The position numbers and the translations under genes are program-made. The notes below the pieces were generated by a model. It did not search any database. It was given only the letters and a program-made list of their open reading frames with translations, and was not told the DNA's origin. From the NCBI RefSeq assembly GCF_001610955.1, contig NZ_CP014335.1:661001-725000 (forward strand): a stretch of 64,000 nt of DNA. The letters run 5' to 3'. Origin of the DNA: Geobacillus thermoleovorans (GTDB lineage Bacteria > Bacillota > Bacilli > Bacillales > Anoxybacillaceae). Of this stretch, positions 9,383 to 18,905 are shown piece by piece (within the stretch, counting starts at the first letter, position 1; every line of letters starts with the position of its first letter).

Positions 9383-11222
9383 GAACAACCTTCCTTTCTT
9401 TGGCGGCCGCTTCTTTTTCGTGAATGTAGCGGACAAGCTCGACCGTCATGTCGTAGCGCAAGAACGGCGTGATCAAATAAATGCCGTTAAACAAATCAAA
9501 CGCAGCGTCAATGAGCGATTTGGCGATAGCGATGCCTTCCTTGGCTGCTTGCACCGGGTCGCCGCCGCACGCCGCCATGCGGGCGCGAATCTCGTCAGAG
9601 AGCGTAATGCCCGGCACTTCATGATGCAAAAAGTCGGCGTTGCGCGCGCTCACAAGTGGCATAATGCCGATGTAAATCGGCGTGTCAAGATGCTTGGTCG
9701 CTTCGTGCACTTCAACGATTTTCTCTTCCGAGTAAATCGGCTGGGTCAAGAAATAGTGGGCGCCGCATTGAATTTTTTTCTCCATTCGCTCAACTGCTTT
9801 ATCCAAATGGCGGACGTTCGGGTTGAACGCAGCGCCGATCGAGAAGTTCGTTTTTTGCCCAAGCGGTTTGCCCGAGTACGACAGCCCTTCGTTAAACTGG
9901 CGGATCAAGCGGATCAAATCGAACGATGATAAATCATACACCGACGTTGCTCCTGGGAAGTCGCCGATTTTCGACGGGTCGCCGGTAATGGCGAGCACGT
10001 CGGTGATGCCGAGCGTATGCAAGCCCATCAAATGCGACTGCAAGCCGATCAAATTGCGATCGCGGCATGTAATATGCACAAGCGGGCGGATGCCGAGCTG
10101 CTCCTTGATGATCGTGGCGACAGCGGCGTTGCTGATGCGCGGCGTGGCGAGCGAGTTGTCGGCCAACGTCAGCGCATCGATGCCGGCGTCATGGAGCGCT
10201 TTCGCCCCAGCAAGAAACTTGTCAATCCCCAATTTTTTCGGCGGATCCAGCTCCACAATGACCGAGCGGCGCGTGCGGGCAAGCTCGGGAAGGGGAGATG
10301 GGGCGGGCCGATCCGCTTGCACTGATACAGACACCGCGCGCCGTTTCACCGTTTTTTCCGTCACCGGCGTTCGGTCGGAGAGCGCTTTTGCCATCGCTGC
10401 GATATGCTTCGGCGTCGTGCCGCAGCACCCGCCGATCAAGCGCACCCCTTGGTCGCGGAACGCTTTGGCTGTTTCCTCGAAATATTCAGCGTTCGTCTCA
10501 TAGACAAGCCGGCCATCGCGGTAATCCGGGAGGCTCGCGTTCGGATACGCCGACAAAAATGCCTGCTTCGGCAGCGGCACTTCCTCGAGCGACCGAAGCA
10601 TATGATATGGACCGAGACGACAGTTCAGTCCGACGACATCGGCCCCGAGCGCCTCTAGGCGGGCAAGGGCGTCCGCGAGCGGCGTGCCATCTTGCAAGAC
10701 GCCGACTTCATGGAGCGAGACGTGAGCGATAATCGGCAAGTCGGTCTCTTTGCGGGCGATGGCAAGCACCGTCTCCAACTCTTCCAAATCGTAATACGTC
10801 TCGAGCAGCACGCCGTCGACTCCTTCAGCCAGCAGGACAAACAGCTGCTCGCGAAACGTCCGTTTCACTTCTTCGAGCGTGACGACGCTTTTGTTTAACG
10901 TGCGCAGCCCCCCGATCGTCCCGAGCACGTACGCCCGCCCGTTCGCCGCTTGCCTGGCGAGCCGCACCGCCGCGCGGTTGATGGCCGGCACCTCATCTTC
11001 AAGGCCGTAGCGGGCGAGTTTCACATAGTTGGCGCCGTATGTATTCGTCTGAATGACGTCGGCGCCCGCGGCGATATACGCTTCATGAATATGGACGATT
11101 TCATCTGGATTGGATAGATTCAATTCTTCAAAACAACGGTCAATGCCGTGCGAATATAAAAGCGTTCCCATCGCCCCGTCGGCGATGAGAATGCGCTCTT
11201 TCAACTTATCCAGCAATCCCAC
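9375..11222 (-). CDS. yitJ: Bifunctional homocysteine S-methyltransferase / methylenetetrahydrofolate reductase
   Basis: 615-residue fusion. The N-terminal half is a homocysteine methyltransferase domain ([12 protein letters not shown]; zinc site GGCCGTTP near residue 280). The C-terminal half is a MetF-like reductase ([19 protein letters not shown], a flavin-binding (beta/alpha)8 barrel ending [10 protein letters not shown]). It makes methyl-THF for the neighbouring MetH and can itself methylate homocysteine. The start is GTG at 11222 with a GGGGGAA ribosome site. Expression is controlled by the S-box leader immediately upstream. Confidence 0.95.
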   Translation of the reverse strand: MGLLDKLKERILIADGAMGTLLYSHGIDRCFEELNLSNPDEIVHIHEAYIAAGADVIQTNTYGANYVKLARYGLEDEVPAINRAAVRLARQAANGRAYVLGTIGGLRTLNKSVVTLEEVKRTFREQLFVLLAEGVDGVLLETYYDLEELETVLAIARKETDLPIIAHVSLHEVGVLQDGTPLADALARLEALGADVVGLNCRLGPYHMLRSLEEVPLPKQAFLSAYPNASLPDYRDGRLVYETNAEYFEETAKAFRDQGVRLIGGCCGTTPKHIAAMAKALSDRTPVTEKTVKRRAVSVSVQADRPAPSPLPELARTRRSVIVELDPPKKLGIDKFLAGAKALHDAGIDALTLADNSLATPRISNAAVATIIKEQLGIRPLVHITCRDRNLIGLQSHLMGLHTLGITDVLAITGDPSKIGDFPGATSVYDLSSFDLIRLIRQFNEGLSYSGKPLGQKTNFSIGAAFNPNVRHLDKAVERMEKKIQCGAHYFLTQPIYSEEKIVEVHEATKHLDTPIYIGIMPLVSARNADFLHHEVPGITLSDEIRARMAACGGDPVQAAKEGIAIAKSLIDAAFDLFNGIYLITPFLRYDMTVELVRYIHEKEAAAKERKVVHG

Positions 11223-11246
11223 GTTCGATTCCCCCGTTTCTCCGTA

Positions 11247-11396
11247 GTAAAAGAAAAAAGCCTTCTATAAGAAGAAGACTTTTCATTCGCTTCTTCTTAT
11301 CTTCCAGGCTTCCGCCTGTCTGGATTTAGCACCTTGGCCGCGGGCCAGGTTGCTGAGGGTTCACCGGGCCAGTCCCTCCCCCTCTCTTGATAAGAA
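11247..11396 (-). promoter_or_regulatory. SAM-I (S-box) riboswitch with transcription terminator
   Basis: The minus strand shows the conserved S-box core: CTTATCAAGAG, then GGAGGGACTGGCCC, a GAACCCTCAGCAACC block, GGTGCTAAATCC and a closing GATAAG that pairs with CTTATC to form P1. Downstream, AGTCTTCT and AGAAGGCT form a terminator stem followed by TTTTTT. The alternative ATAAGAAGAAG/CTTCTTCTTAT pairing (11 bp) would capture the 3' strand of P1 and prevent termination. SAM binding therefore switches off yitJ-metH, as known for this class. Confidence 0.95.
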
Positions 11397-11509
11397 TGTC
11401 CGTATGCAATTGTGCGGCAGCGTTTTGATGATTACTATATAATTTAATGTATTTTTCGAAATTATTCAATACGGTGAAGCGAGGAAATTTCAAAAAAGAA
11501 TTTCTCGGA

Positions 11510-11893
11510 TCAACGGAGAAGCTCTTTTCCACATTGGGGGCAAAATTGGAAATTGTGCTGCACATGCCCGCCGCAATGAGGGCAATGCTTGTTTGGCTGT
11601 TTATGGCTTCCAAATCGGACGTTCAGCGGGTCGGGCTCTTCCTCGCTGTCGACAATGTCCAATAAGGACATGCGTTGTTTTCCCGTCGCATTTTTGTAAT
11701 GGTAAAACGCTTGAAATACGCCGATGGCGATGACGACAAGGCCGAAAAACGGAAAAAAGCGGGCGGCGGGAAACGGCGAGTCCGCGGTGATGGAGAATGC
11801 CATCACCATCCAAAAGATGCCGAACAACACAGCGGCGATGCTGCCGAAGAGTCCTTGCATCGACGGACCGCGGCCGGGTTTGATGCTTTTCAA
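11510..11893 (-). CDS. Membrane protein with C-terminal zinc-ribbon
   Basis: About 127 residues. Two hydrophobic segments (about residues 14-36 and 45-62) are followed by a cytoplasmic linker and a C-terminal CPHCGG...FCPQCG zinc-ribbon. The TTG at 11893 lies 7 bases after GGGAGG, whereas the ATG six bases upstream almost abuts the ribosome site. No function is known to me. It lies upstream of, and on the same strand as, the SAM-riboswitch leader, but the riboswitch must have its own promoter in the gap, so the genes are probably independent. Confidence 0.75.
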   Translation of the reverse strand: MKSIKPGRGPSMQGLFGSIAAVLFGIFWMVMAFSITADSPFPAARFFPFFGLVVIAIGVFQAFYHYKNATGKQRMSLLDIVDSEEEPDPLNVRFGSHKQPNKHCPHCGGHVQHNFQFCPQCGKELLR

Positions 11894-12216
11894 TTTCATT
11901 CCTCCCTAACAGAATTCATAGATATATTATAATAGAAAAAATTGGTTTTTACCATGTTCACATAGAAACGTTTGAGCCGATAGAGGCAAAAATATTAGAT
12001 TTTTAATTGGATTTATTTTTCAATACCTTGATTATGTCTTGTAAGAGAGGAAAACGGGCGGTATGTTGCCTTATCAATTGCATCATCGACCATTTTTCGC
12101 TTCTTAAGCATTGGCATGGGTGGGAAGACCGTTCAACGATCGTTTTGTCATTGCACTTTCATTGTCTCTATGTTCTAATTAGGAATGATGGAGATGAAGA
12201 AGACGGGGGGCTGGAA

Positions 12217-13278
12217 GTGAACGGGGAAGAGATCATCCGCTTCGAGCGAGTGACGAAGGAATACGACGGAACGGTCGTATTGGATGACGTCAGTTTTGCG
12301 ATGGAGCGCGGGAAGTTTTATACGCTGCTTGGCCCGTCAGGGTGCGGGAAGACGACGATTTTGCGGCTGATTGCCGGGTTTATCGAACCGACGGAAGGAA
12401 CGATTTATTTCCACGGGAAGCCGATTCAAAACGTCCCGCCGAACAAACGGCAAGTCAACACTGTCTTTCAAGACTATGCGTTGTTTCCTCACCTCGATGT
12501 GTTTGAAAACGTGGCATTTGGCTTGCGCGTGAAAAAGATGAAAGAAGCGGACATCCGCCAAAAAGTGAGCGAAGCGCTCCGGTTTGTCAACTTGGAAGGC
12601 TATGAGCGCCGCCGCATTCAAGAGATGTCCGGCGGCCAACGCCAGCGCGTCGCCATTGCCCGGGCGATTGTCAATGAACCTGAGGTGTTGCTCTTGGATG
12701 AACCGCTGTCAGCCTTGGATTTGAAATTGCGCACGGAAATGCAGTATGAATTGCGTGAGCTCCAACGTCGATTGGGCATTACGTTTATTTTTGTCACGCA
12801 TGACCAAGAAGAAGCGCTGGCGATGTCCGATTACATTTTTGTTCTGAATAAAGGGAAAATTCAGCAGTTCGGGACGCCGAAAGACATTTACGACGAGCCC
12901 ATCAACCGATTCGTCGCCGATTTCATCGGGGAATCGAACATTTTGTCGGGGCGCATGATCGACGATTTCCTCGTCGAATTTGCCGGCAAACAGTTTGCGT
13001 GTGTTGACCGCGGCTTCGCGCCAAACGAACCGGTCGATGTCGTCATCCGCCCGGAAGATTTGGAGCTCGCGGCGCCGGAAGACGGGCAGATCGTCATCCG
13101 CGTCGATTCGCTCTTATTCCGCGGTGTCCATTATGAAATTTGCGGCTATGACGAAAACGGCAACGAATGGCTTGTCCATTCGACGAAAAAGGCGGAAGTC
13201 GGGGAAACGGTCGGCCTCCGTTTTGAACCGGAAGCGATTCACGTCATGCGAGTCGAAAGGGAGGATGAGGGCGCATGA
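12217..13278 (+). CDS. potA: Spermidine/putrescine ABC transporter, ATP-binding protein
   Basis: ATPase of the PotABCD polyamine importer, 353 residues. It has Walker [10 protein letters not shown], the Q-loop QDYALFPH, the ABC signature [10 protein letters not shown], Walker [12 protein letters not shown], the H-loop VTHDQEEA, and a C-terminal TOBE regulatory domain from about residue 265. The GTG at 12217 is the first plausible start near the conserved N-terminus ([15 protein letters not shown]). The open frame runs further upstream with no good start. potB overlaps its stop by 4 bp. The 300 bp upstream (11,900-12,216) holds no gene I can support. Confidence 0.9.
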   Translation: MNGEEIIRFERVTKEYDGTVVLDDVSFAMERGKFYTLLGPSGCGKTTILRLIAGFIEPTEGTIYFHGKPIQNVPPNKRQVNTVFQDYALFPHLDVFENVAFGLRVKKMKEADIRQKVSEALRFVNLEGYERRRIQEMSGGQRQRVAIARAIVNEPEVLLLDEPLSALDLKLRTEMQYELRELQRRLGITFIFVTHDQEEALAMSDYIFVLNKGKIQQFGTPKDIYDEPINRFVADFIGESNILSGRMIDDFLVEFAGKQFACVDRGFAPNEPVDVVIRPEDLELAAPEDGQIVIRVDSLLFRGVHYEICGYDENGNEWLVHSTKKAEVGETVGLRFEPEAIHVMRVEREDEGA

Positions 13279-14084
13279 CGGAACGGGCGTGGCGAAACTG
13301 GTATTTAATCCCTTATGGCATTTGGTTGGTGTTGTTTGTCATCGCTCCGATCGTCTTTTTATTATATGAATCGTTTTTGGATATAGACGGACATTGGACG
13401 GTGGCGAATTATGAAAACGTGTTGACGCCCATTTATTTAAAAATGATGGCGTATTCGTTTTGGTACGCGTTTTTGATTACTCTTGTGTCGCTGTTGATTG
13501 GCTATCCGACCGCCTATTGGCTGACAAAGACGAGGCACAAGCAGTTATGGCTGTTGTTGCTCATCTTGCCGATGTGGGTGAATTTGCTGCTGAAGGTGTA
13601 TGCGTTTTTAGGGCTGCTCGGCACGTACGGGCTGGCCAACGCCCTGTTGCAGACGCTTGGCATTGGAGCGCGGCAGCTGTTGTTTACCGATTTCAGTTTT
13701 GTGTTTGTGTCGGTGTACATTTTTATTCCGTTTATGGTGCTGCCGATTTTCAACGCGCTGGAGGAGCTGCCGCCATCGCTTGTCGATGCCGCCCGCGATT
13801 TAGGCGCTTCAGCGTGGACGACGTTCCGCCGCGTCGTTTTCCCGCTCACGCTTAGTGGGGTGAAGGCCGGCTGCCAAGCGGTGTTCATCCCGTCGTTGTC
13901 GTTGTTTATGATTACGCGCCTTGTCGCTGGCAACCGCGTCATTACGCTCGGCACCGCCATTGAGCAGCATTTTCTTGTCACCCAAAACTGGGGAATGGGG
14001 GCGACGATCGCTGTTGTGTTAATGATCGCGATGGCGGTCATCGTCATCCTGACAGGAAGCGGAAGAAAAGAGGGAAGCCGATGA
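13275..14084 (+). CDS. potB: Spermidine/putrescine ABC transporter permease
   Basis: Integral membrane permease of the polyamine importer (269 residues) with six predicted membrane segments and the inner-membrane coupling (EAA) loop at about residues 165-185, where [15 protein letters not shown] can be read. Its start overlaps the potA stop and its stop overlaps the potC start, each by 4 bp, so potABC are translationally coupled. Confidence 0.92.
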   Translation: MTERAWRNWYLIPYGIWLVLFVIAPIVFLLYESFLDIDGHWTVANYENVLTPIYLKMMAYSFWYAFLITLVSLLIGYPTAYWLTKTRHKQLWLLLLILPMWVNLLLKVYAFLGLLGTYGLANALLQTLGIGARQLLFTDFSFVFVSVYIFIPFMVLPIFNALEELPPSLVDAARDLGASAWTTFRRVVFPLTLSGVKAGCQAVFIPSLSLFMITRLVAGNRVITLGTAIEQHFLVTQNWGMGATIAVVLMIAMAVIVILTGSGRKEGSR

Positions 14085-14884
14085 AACGGATGCAGGCATG
14101 GGGACGTGTGTACTTGTTAGTCGTGTTTGCCGTGATGTATATGCCGATTGTGTATTTGATGTATTATTCCTTCAACAGCGGCGGGGCGATGCACGATTTT
14201 CAATCGTTCACGCTCAAGTGGTACCGCGACGTGCTGTCCGACGACCGCTTGCTCATCATCGTTTTGAATACAATCGTCGTCGCGCTGCTGTCGGCGGCGG
14301 TTGCGACGATACTTGGGGTCATCGGGGCGCTCGCCGTTTACTATGTCAAGCGGCAACGGACGAAAAACGCTCTTCTCGCCCTCAACAACGTGCTGATCGT
14401 CAGCCCCGATGTCATCATCGGCGCTTCGTTTTTGCTGCTGTTTACAATCGCTGGCATCAAGCTCGGCTTTACGTCCGTGCTGTTGTCTCATATCGCGTTC
14501 AGCGTGCCGATTGTCGTGTTGATGGTGCTGCCGAAACTGGAAGAAATGAGCCCGACGCTGATTGATGCGGCTAGAGATTTAGGAGCCAGTCATTGGCAAG
14601 TGCTGTCCGGTGTGGTGCTGCCGTTTTTGGCTCCGAGCATATGGGCGGGCTTTTTCATGGCGCTCACGTATTCGCTCGATGACTTTGCCGTGACCTTTTT
14701 TGTCACGGGAAATGGGTTCTCGACGCTGTCCGTGGAAATTTATTCGCGGGCGCGCCAAGGCATTTCCTTGTCGATCAACGCATTGTCGACGCTTCTGTTT
14801 TTATTTACCATGCTGCTCGTCATCGGCTATTACGTGCTCAGCCAAAAAGGCGGCCGCTTGTACGGGATAGGGGGGCGAAAGTAG
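14081..14884 (+). CDS. potC: Spermidine/putrescine ABC transporter permease
   Basis: Second permease subunit (267 residues), six membrane segments. The coupling-loop motif [14 protein letters not shown] is near residue 165. It pairs with PotB to form the channel. It begins inside the end of potB and stops one base before the potD start, so the order potABCD is uninterrupted. Confidence 0.92.
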   Translation: MKRMQAWGRVYLLVVFAVMYMPIVYLMYYSFNSGGAMHDFQSFTLKWYRDVLSDDRLLIIVLNTIVVALLSAAVATILGVIGALAVYYVKRQRTKNALLALNNVLIVSPDVIIGASFLLLFTIAGIKLGFTSVLLSHIAFSVPIVVLMVLPKLEEMSPTLIDAARDLGASHWQVLSGVVLPFLAPSIWAGFFMALTYSLDDFAVTFFVTGNGFSTLSVEIYSRARQGISLSINALSTLLFLFTMLLVIGYYVLSQKGGRLYGIGGRK

Positions 14885-15958
14885 GTGAGACGGCTTGTCC
14901 AAGGATTTGCGGCCGTGTTCATCGCCGCGTTCGTCCTGATGTTTGTCACTCATCGGCTGAACGAAGCGGAAGGGTACGGCGGAGGCAAAACGGTGACGGT
15001 CTACAACTGGGGCGATTACATTGACCCCGCGCTCGTTCGCGAATTTGAAAAAGAGACAGGGTGGAAAGTGATTTACCAAACGTTTGATTCCAATGAGGCG
15101 ATGATGGCGAAAATCGCCCAAGGCGGGGCGACGTTTGACGTCGCCGTTCCATCCGATTACGCCATCAGCAAAATGATCGAGGAAAACTTGCTGTTGCCGC
15201 TCGATCACGACAAGCTGCCGAATTTACAATATATCGAACCGCGGTTCCTCAACTTGCCGTTTGACCCGCACAACCGGTATTCAGTGCCGTATTTTTGGGG
15301 AACGGTCGGCATCGTCTACAACCGCGAGATGCTTGGCGGCAAGACCATCACAAGCTGGAACGACTTATGGGATCCGAACTTGCGCAATCAAATTTTGCTT
15401 GTCGACGGAGCGCGCGAAGTGATGGGGATGGCGTTAAACAGCCTCGGCTATTCGCTTAACGATACGAACAAAGCCCATTTGCAAGAAGCAAAGCGGAAAC
15501 TCGATCGACTCATGCCGAATGTGAAGGCGATTGTCGGCGATGAAATCAAGCTGCTTCTCGCGAATGAAGAGGCGGCCATTGGCGTCGTTTGGTCGGGTGA
15601 TGCGGCGGAAATCATCGCCGAAAACGACAAGCTCGACTATGTCGTGCCGAAAGAAGGATCCAACCTATGGTTTGACAACATGGTCATTCCGAAAACAGCG
15701 AAAAACATCGAAGGAGCGCACGCGTTTATCAATTTTATGCTCGACCCGAAACACGCGGCGCAAAACGCCGAGTATGTCGGCTATTCGACGCCGAATCGCG
15801 CGGCGCTTCGCTATTTGCCAAAAGACATCGCGGCCGATCGGCGCTTTTACCCCGATTTGGATTCAGCGAGGCATCTCGAAGTGTACGAAAACTTAGGAAA
15901 ACACATGCTCGCCTACTACAACGAGCTGTTTTTGGAGTTTAAGATGCAGCAAAAATAA
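14885..15958 (+). CDS. potD: Spermidine/putrescine-binding protein of the ABC importer
   Basis: Extracytoplasmic substrate-binding protein, 357 residues. It carries an N-terminal hydrophobic segment (residues about 8-24) and the PotD core motifs VYNWGDYIDP, FDVAVPSDYAI and VVWSGDAAEI. The hydrophobic segment has no cysteine lipobox, so the protein appears to be anchored by an uncleaved N-terminal helix or secreted, rather than lipid-modified as is usual in Gram-positive binding proteins. GTG start directly after the potC stop. Last gene of the operon, followed by a terminator. Confidence 0.9.
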   Translation: MRRLVQGFAAVFIAAFVLMFVTHRLNEAEGYGGGKTVTVYNWGDYIDPALVREFEKETGWKVIYQTFDSNEAMMAKIAQGGATFDVAVPSDYAISKMIEENLLLPLDHDKLPNLQYIEPRFLNLPFDPHNRYSVPYFWGTVGIVYNREMLGGKTITSWNDLWDPNLRNQILLVDGAREVMGMALNSLGYSLNDTNKAHLQEAKRKLDRLMPNVKAIVGDEIKLLLANEEAAIGVVWSGDAAEIIAENDKLDYVVPKEGSNLWFDNMVIPKTAKNIEGAHAFINFMLDPKHAAQNAEYVGYSTPNRAALRYLPKDIAADRRFYPDLDSARHLEVYENLGKHMLAYYNELFLEFKMQQK

Positions 15959-15984
15959 ACAAACGAAGCAGCGTTCTATCGGCG

Positions 15985-16030
15985 AAGCGAGCGTACGCCT
16001 TCATTCACGAGGGTTGGCGCTCGCTTTCTC
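15985..16030 (+). terminator. Terminator of potABCD
   Basis: AAGCGAGCG (15985-15993) pairs with CGCTCGCTT (16018-16026), with additional GCC/GGC pairing towards the loop, and is followed by TCTCATTTCTCC. Confidence 0.6.
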
Positions 16031-16147
16031 ATTTCTCCTTCTCCTGCAGAAAATCAGGAGGATTTCTCATCCGGGATGTCGAATGAGTGCTTAAAACATA
16101 AGGTTGTTGAGCAATAAAATGCAGATGGCCAATAAGGGGGCACGAGG

Positions 16148-17296
16148 ATGAACATTCATAAGTTCGTGATGCCCGAAGTGATTTTTGGTAACGGTTCCAT
16201 TCATCAAGTAGGGGAAAGTTGTCTAAGGCTTGGTGCGACAAATGTGTTGATTGTCAGCGATCCAGGTGTTACGGAAGCTGGTTGGCTCGATGTTGTCATT
16301 AAGAGTTGCAGGCAAGTAGGATTAAAATACACGACATTTTGTGATGTAACAATAAATCCAAAGGACGAAGAAGTAAAAAAAGGCTGTGAAGCATATCTTG
16401 AGAATGAATGCGATGCTATCATTGGAATCGGTGGAGGCAGTTCTATTGATGCCGCAAAGGCTGTCGCCATTCTTGCTACAAACGGGGGACAAATTCATGA
16501 ATATGAGGGAGTGGATAAAATTCAATTGCCCCTTCCTCCTCAAGTGATGGTTCCAACAACAGCAGGGTCAGGATCAGAAGTATCCCAATTTTCTGTTATT
16601 GTTAATACAAAAGAGAAAAAAAAGATGACGATCATTTCCCGATCTCTTATTCCTGATATTGCAATTATTGATCCAGAAACATTGTCGACAAAAAGCGCTC
16701 ATTTAACTGCCTCAACAGGATTAGATGTTTTAACGCATGGCATTGAGGCGTATGTAAGTCTAGCAGCTACACCGCTTACAGACGTTCAAGCTCAAAACGC
16801 TATTTCTTTAGTAGGAAAATATTTGCGCCCTTCTGTCGCCTCTAAAATCAACCAAGAGGCAAAAACCAATATGGCAATGGCGAGTTTGCAGGCAGGATTG
16901 GCTTTTTCTAACGCGATTTTAGGCGCTGTTCATGCAATGTCCCATGCTGTCGGGGGAAGGTATCCTCTTCTTCATGGGGATATAAACTCTATATTGCTTC
17001 CGCATGTGATGGAGTTCAATCTGTTGGCGAATCCGAAAAAATTTGCTGATATTGCTTGTTTTCTCGGAATGGATACTCGTGGCATGTCTTATATGGAAGC
17101 GGGAAGAAAAACAATTGAATATGTAAAACAATTGGCAGAGGATATTGGGGTGCCACAGCGATTATCTGATATAGGAGTGAAACAAGAAGAAATACGGAAA
17201 ATGAGTTTGGTTGCCTTTCATGACGCATGTATGATCACCAACCCTCGTGATATCACTGTAGAAGAAATTGAAGGAATATTCAGAAAGGCGTGGTAA
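16148..17296 (+). CDS. Iron-containing (group III) alcohol dehydrogenase
   Basis: NAD-dependent, iron-dependent alcohol dehydrogenase of 382 residues. Seen are the nucleotide motif GIGGGSSIDAAKA and the metal-binding region (GLDVLTHGIEAY, then HAMSHAVGG and LLHGD). Start ATG after AAGGGGGCACGAGG. It begins an AT-richer stretch and is followed within 6 bp by a sensor kinase gene, then a sigma-54 activator, which suggests that its substrate (ethanol or a related alcohol) is the signal for this module. I could not find a -24/-12 box upstream. The true substrate is not readable. Confidence 0.88.
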   Translation: MNIHKFVMPEVIFGNGSIHQVGESCLRLGATNVLIVSDPGVTEAGWLDVVIKSCRQVGLKYTTFCDVTINPKDEEVKKGCEAYLENECDAIIGIGGGSSIDAAKAVAILATNGGQIHEYEGVDKIQLPLPPQVMVPTTAGSGSEVSQFSVIVNTKEKKKMTIISRSLIPDIAIIDPETLSTKSAHLTASTGLDVLTHGIEAYVSLAATPLTDVQAQNAISLVGKYLRPSVASKINQEAKTNMAMASLQAGLAFSNAILGAVHAMSHAVGGRYPLLHGDINSILLPHVMEFNLLANPKKFADIACFLGMDTRGMSYMEAGRKTIEYVKQLAEDIGVPQRLSDIGVKQEEIRKMSLVAFHDACMITNPRDITVEEIEGIFRKAW

Positions 17297-17648
17297 ACAA
17301 AATGAATGACCGGCAACAGCTCATTAGCCTTTTAACAGGAGTTCAATCTTCGAAAAAAAGTTATTACACAGAATTAAAAAAGATGGTGATAGAGTTAAAA
17401 AAGAAAAATATGCAGTTGGAGATTATTAACGATATTACCAAAAGTTTTAATATTGATATGTCAATGGATGAAATGTTAAAAAATAGTATAGATAAATTGA
17501 AAACAATTTTTCCAGTGGAACGAATCAGCTTATCGTTATGTGAAAATCATAAATTAGTGTTAACAAATGTATATCCCGCTCACTCTTTGTATTTTCCTAC
17601 TGTAGATGAGCAAATTCACTGACATAAATTGACAACTAAACAAAAAAG

Positions 17649-17717
17649 GAGACATGAACCCGATTCCTTGGTTAGAATAGATGTACCACCAACTATCCAC
17701 AAGGAGGTTCATGTCTC
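17649..17717 (+). repeat. Inverted repeat covering the transposase ribosome site
   Basis: GAGACATGAACC (17649-17660) is the exact reverse complement of GGTTCATGTCTC (17706-17717), which includes part of the AAGGAGG ribosome site and ends at the base before the ATG. In RNA read in from outside the element, the ribosome site would be folded away. In RNA starting inside the loop region it would be free. Other insertion sequences are known to use this device to avoid activation by read-through. Confidence 0.75.
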
Positions 17718-18905
17718 ATGAATAGATTAGCACATCACCAAGGAATCCACAAGTTTTTCTTCACGCTGGGGTTGACGCTGCAGCTTTCCAAACCGGTCAT
17801 CAAGCATCTCATTCATATTGTCGATGCCTTGACCACCAAGGGATTCTCGGGAACATTGACTGATATTCATTACTGGAGCTTTCATCCGAATCATCGAACG
17901 ACGCTCAGTCACTTTTTCACGAAAAGCCCTTGGAACGAGGAAAGGCTGCTTGGGAAGCTTCAAGAGTGGATCCTTTCCCAGGTCGAACGACTGGCCAAAC
18001 GGAAGAATCAACCCCTTTTTGTTTCGATTGATGATACGATTTGCCAAAAAACGAAGCCTTCGTCACGGGCTGCGCACGCCATTCAAGGGTGCGACTGGCA
18101 CTACTCGCATAAAGATCATCAATCGGTCTGGGGGCATTCGCTCGTTTGGCTGATGGTGCACACCTTCACGCAGGCGTTCCCATTTGCGTTCCGCCTGTAT
18201 GACAAGAAAGCGGGAAAAAGCAAGATCGACCTGGCGATCGAGATGCTTTCCTCGCTCAAGGTGAAGCGGGCTCAGCCGGTGTATGTGCTCATGGATTCGT
18301 GGTATCCGTCCAAAAAGCTCATTGAAGCCTGCTTGAAACAGGGATTCCATGTCATCGCGATGCTCAAGACGAACCGGATTCTCTACCCGAAAGGCATCGC
18401 CATCCAAGCCAAGCAGTTCGCCCGCTATATCGAGTCCAAAGACACCCGCCTCGTCACGGTGGGGCAGGAGCGTTATCGCGTGTATCGCTATGAGGGGGCC
18501 ATCCATGGCCTCGATGACGCGGTGGTGCTGCTGGCTTGGAAGGCGGATCAGCCGATGGCGCCGGAACATCTTCATTGCATCTTGAGCACCGACCGGGAAC
18601 TCGGGGACGAAGACATCTTGCGTTACTACGCCCAGCGCTGGACGATCGAGTGCTTTTTCCGGCAGGCGAAAGATCAACTGAAGCTGGATGGATACCGCGT
18701 TCGCCACATTCGGGCGGTGAAACGGTATTGGGCGGTGGTGCTGTTGGCCTGCGTGTACAGCATCGCCGAATCCCGACAAAACCTCTCCACCGGGCTGGAG
18801 CTTCTTCGGTCGCGGAAAGACCACAGCGTCGTCGAGTTCATTTATGACGCTGCAAAGCAAGATATTCCCATTGATGTGATCAAAAAACAGCTCCGTATCG
18901 CGTAA
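17718..18905 (+). CDS. IS4-superfamily DDE transposase
   Basis: 395 residues. Catalytic acidic residues are recognisable: D in SIDDTICQK, D in VLMDSWYP, and E in RWTIECFFRQAKDQL, the last matching the signature around the catalytic glutamate. The gene has higher GC than the surrounding alcohol genes, as expected of an incoming element. ATG after AAGGAGG. The reading frame appears intact and is likely functional. Confidence 0.93.
   Translation: MNRLAHHQGIHKFFFTLGLTLQLSKPVIKHLIHIVDALTTKGFSGTLTDIHYWSFHPNHRTTLSHFFTKSPWNEERLLGKLQEWILSQVERLAKRKNQPLFVSIDDTICQKTKPSSRAAHAIQGCDWHYSHKDHQSVWGHSLVWLMVHTFTQAFPFAFRLYDKKAGKSKIDLAIEMLSSLKVKRAQPVYVLMDSWYPSKKLIEACLKQGFHVIAMLKTNRILYPKGIAIQAKQFARYIESKDTRLVTVGQERYRVYRYEGAIHGLDDAVVLLAWKADQPMAPEHLHCILSTDRELGDEDILRYYAQRWTIECFFRQAKDQLKLDGYRVRHIRAVKRYWAVVLLACVYSIAESRQNLSTGLELLRSRKDHSVVEFIYDAAKQDIPIDVIKKQLRIA

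Noticed and set aside
16011..16029. Sigma-54 promoter before the iron alcohol dehydrogenase (TTGGCGCTCGC...)
   Set aside because: The -12 GC is not at the required spacing and the sequence is an arm of the potABCD terminator.
17601..17700. YTAR-type target duplication (CTAA at both sides of the transposase) as IS ends
   Set aside because: Would leave a stop codon in the kinase. The 13-bp repeats further out with TCCT restore the kinase frame exactly.
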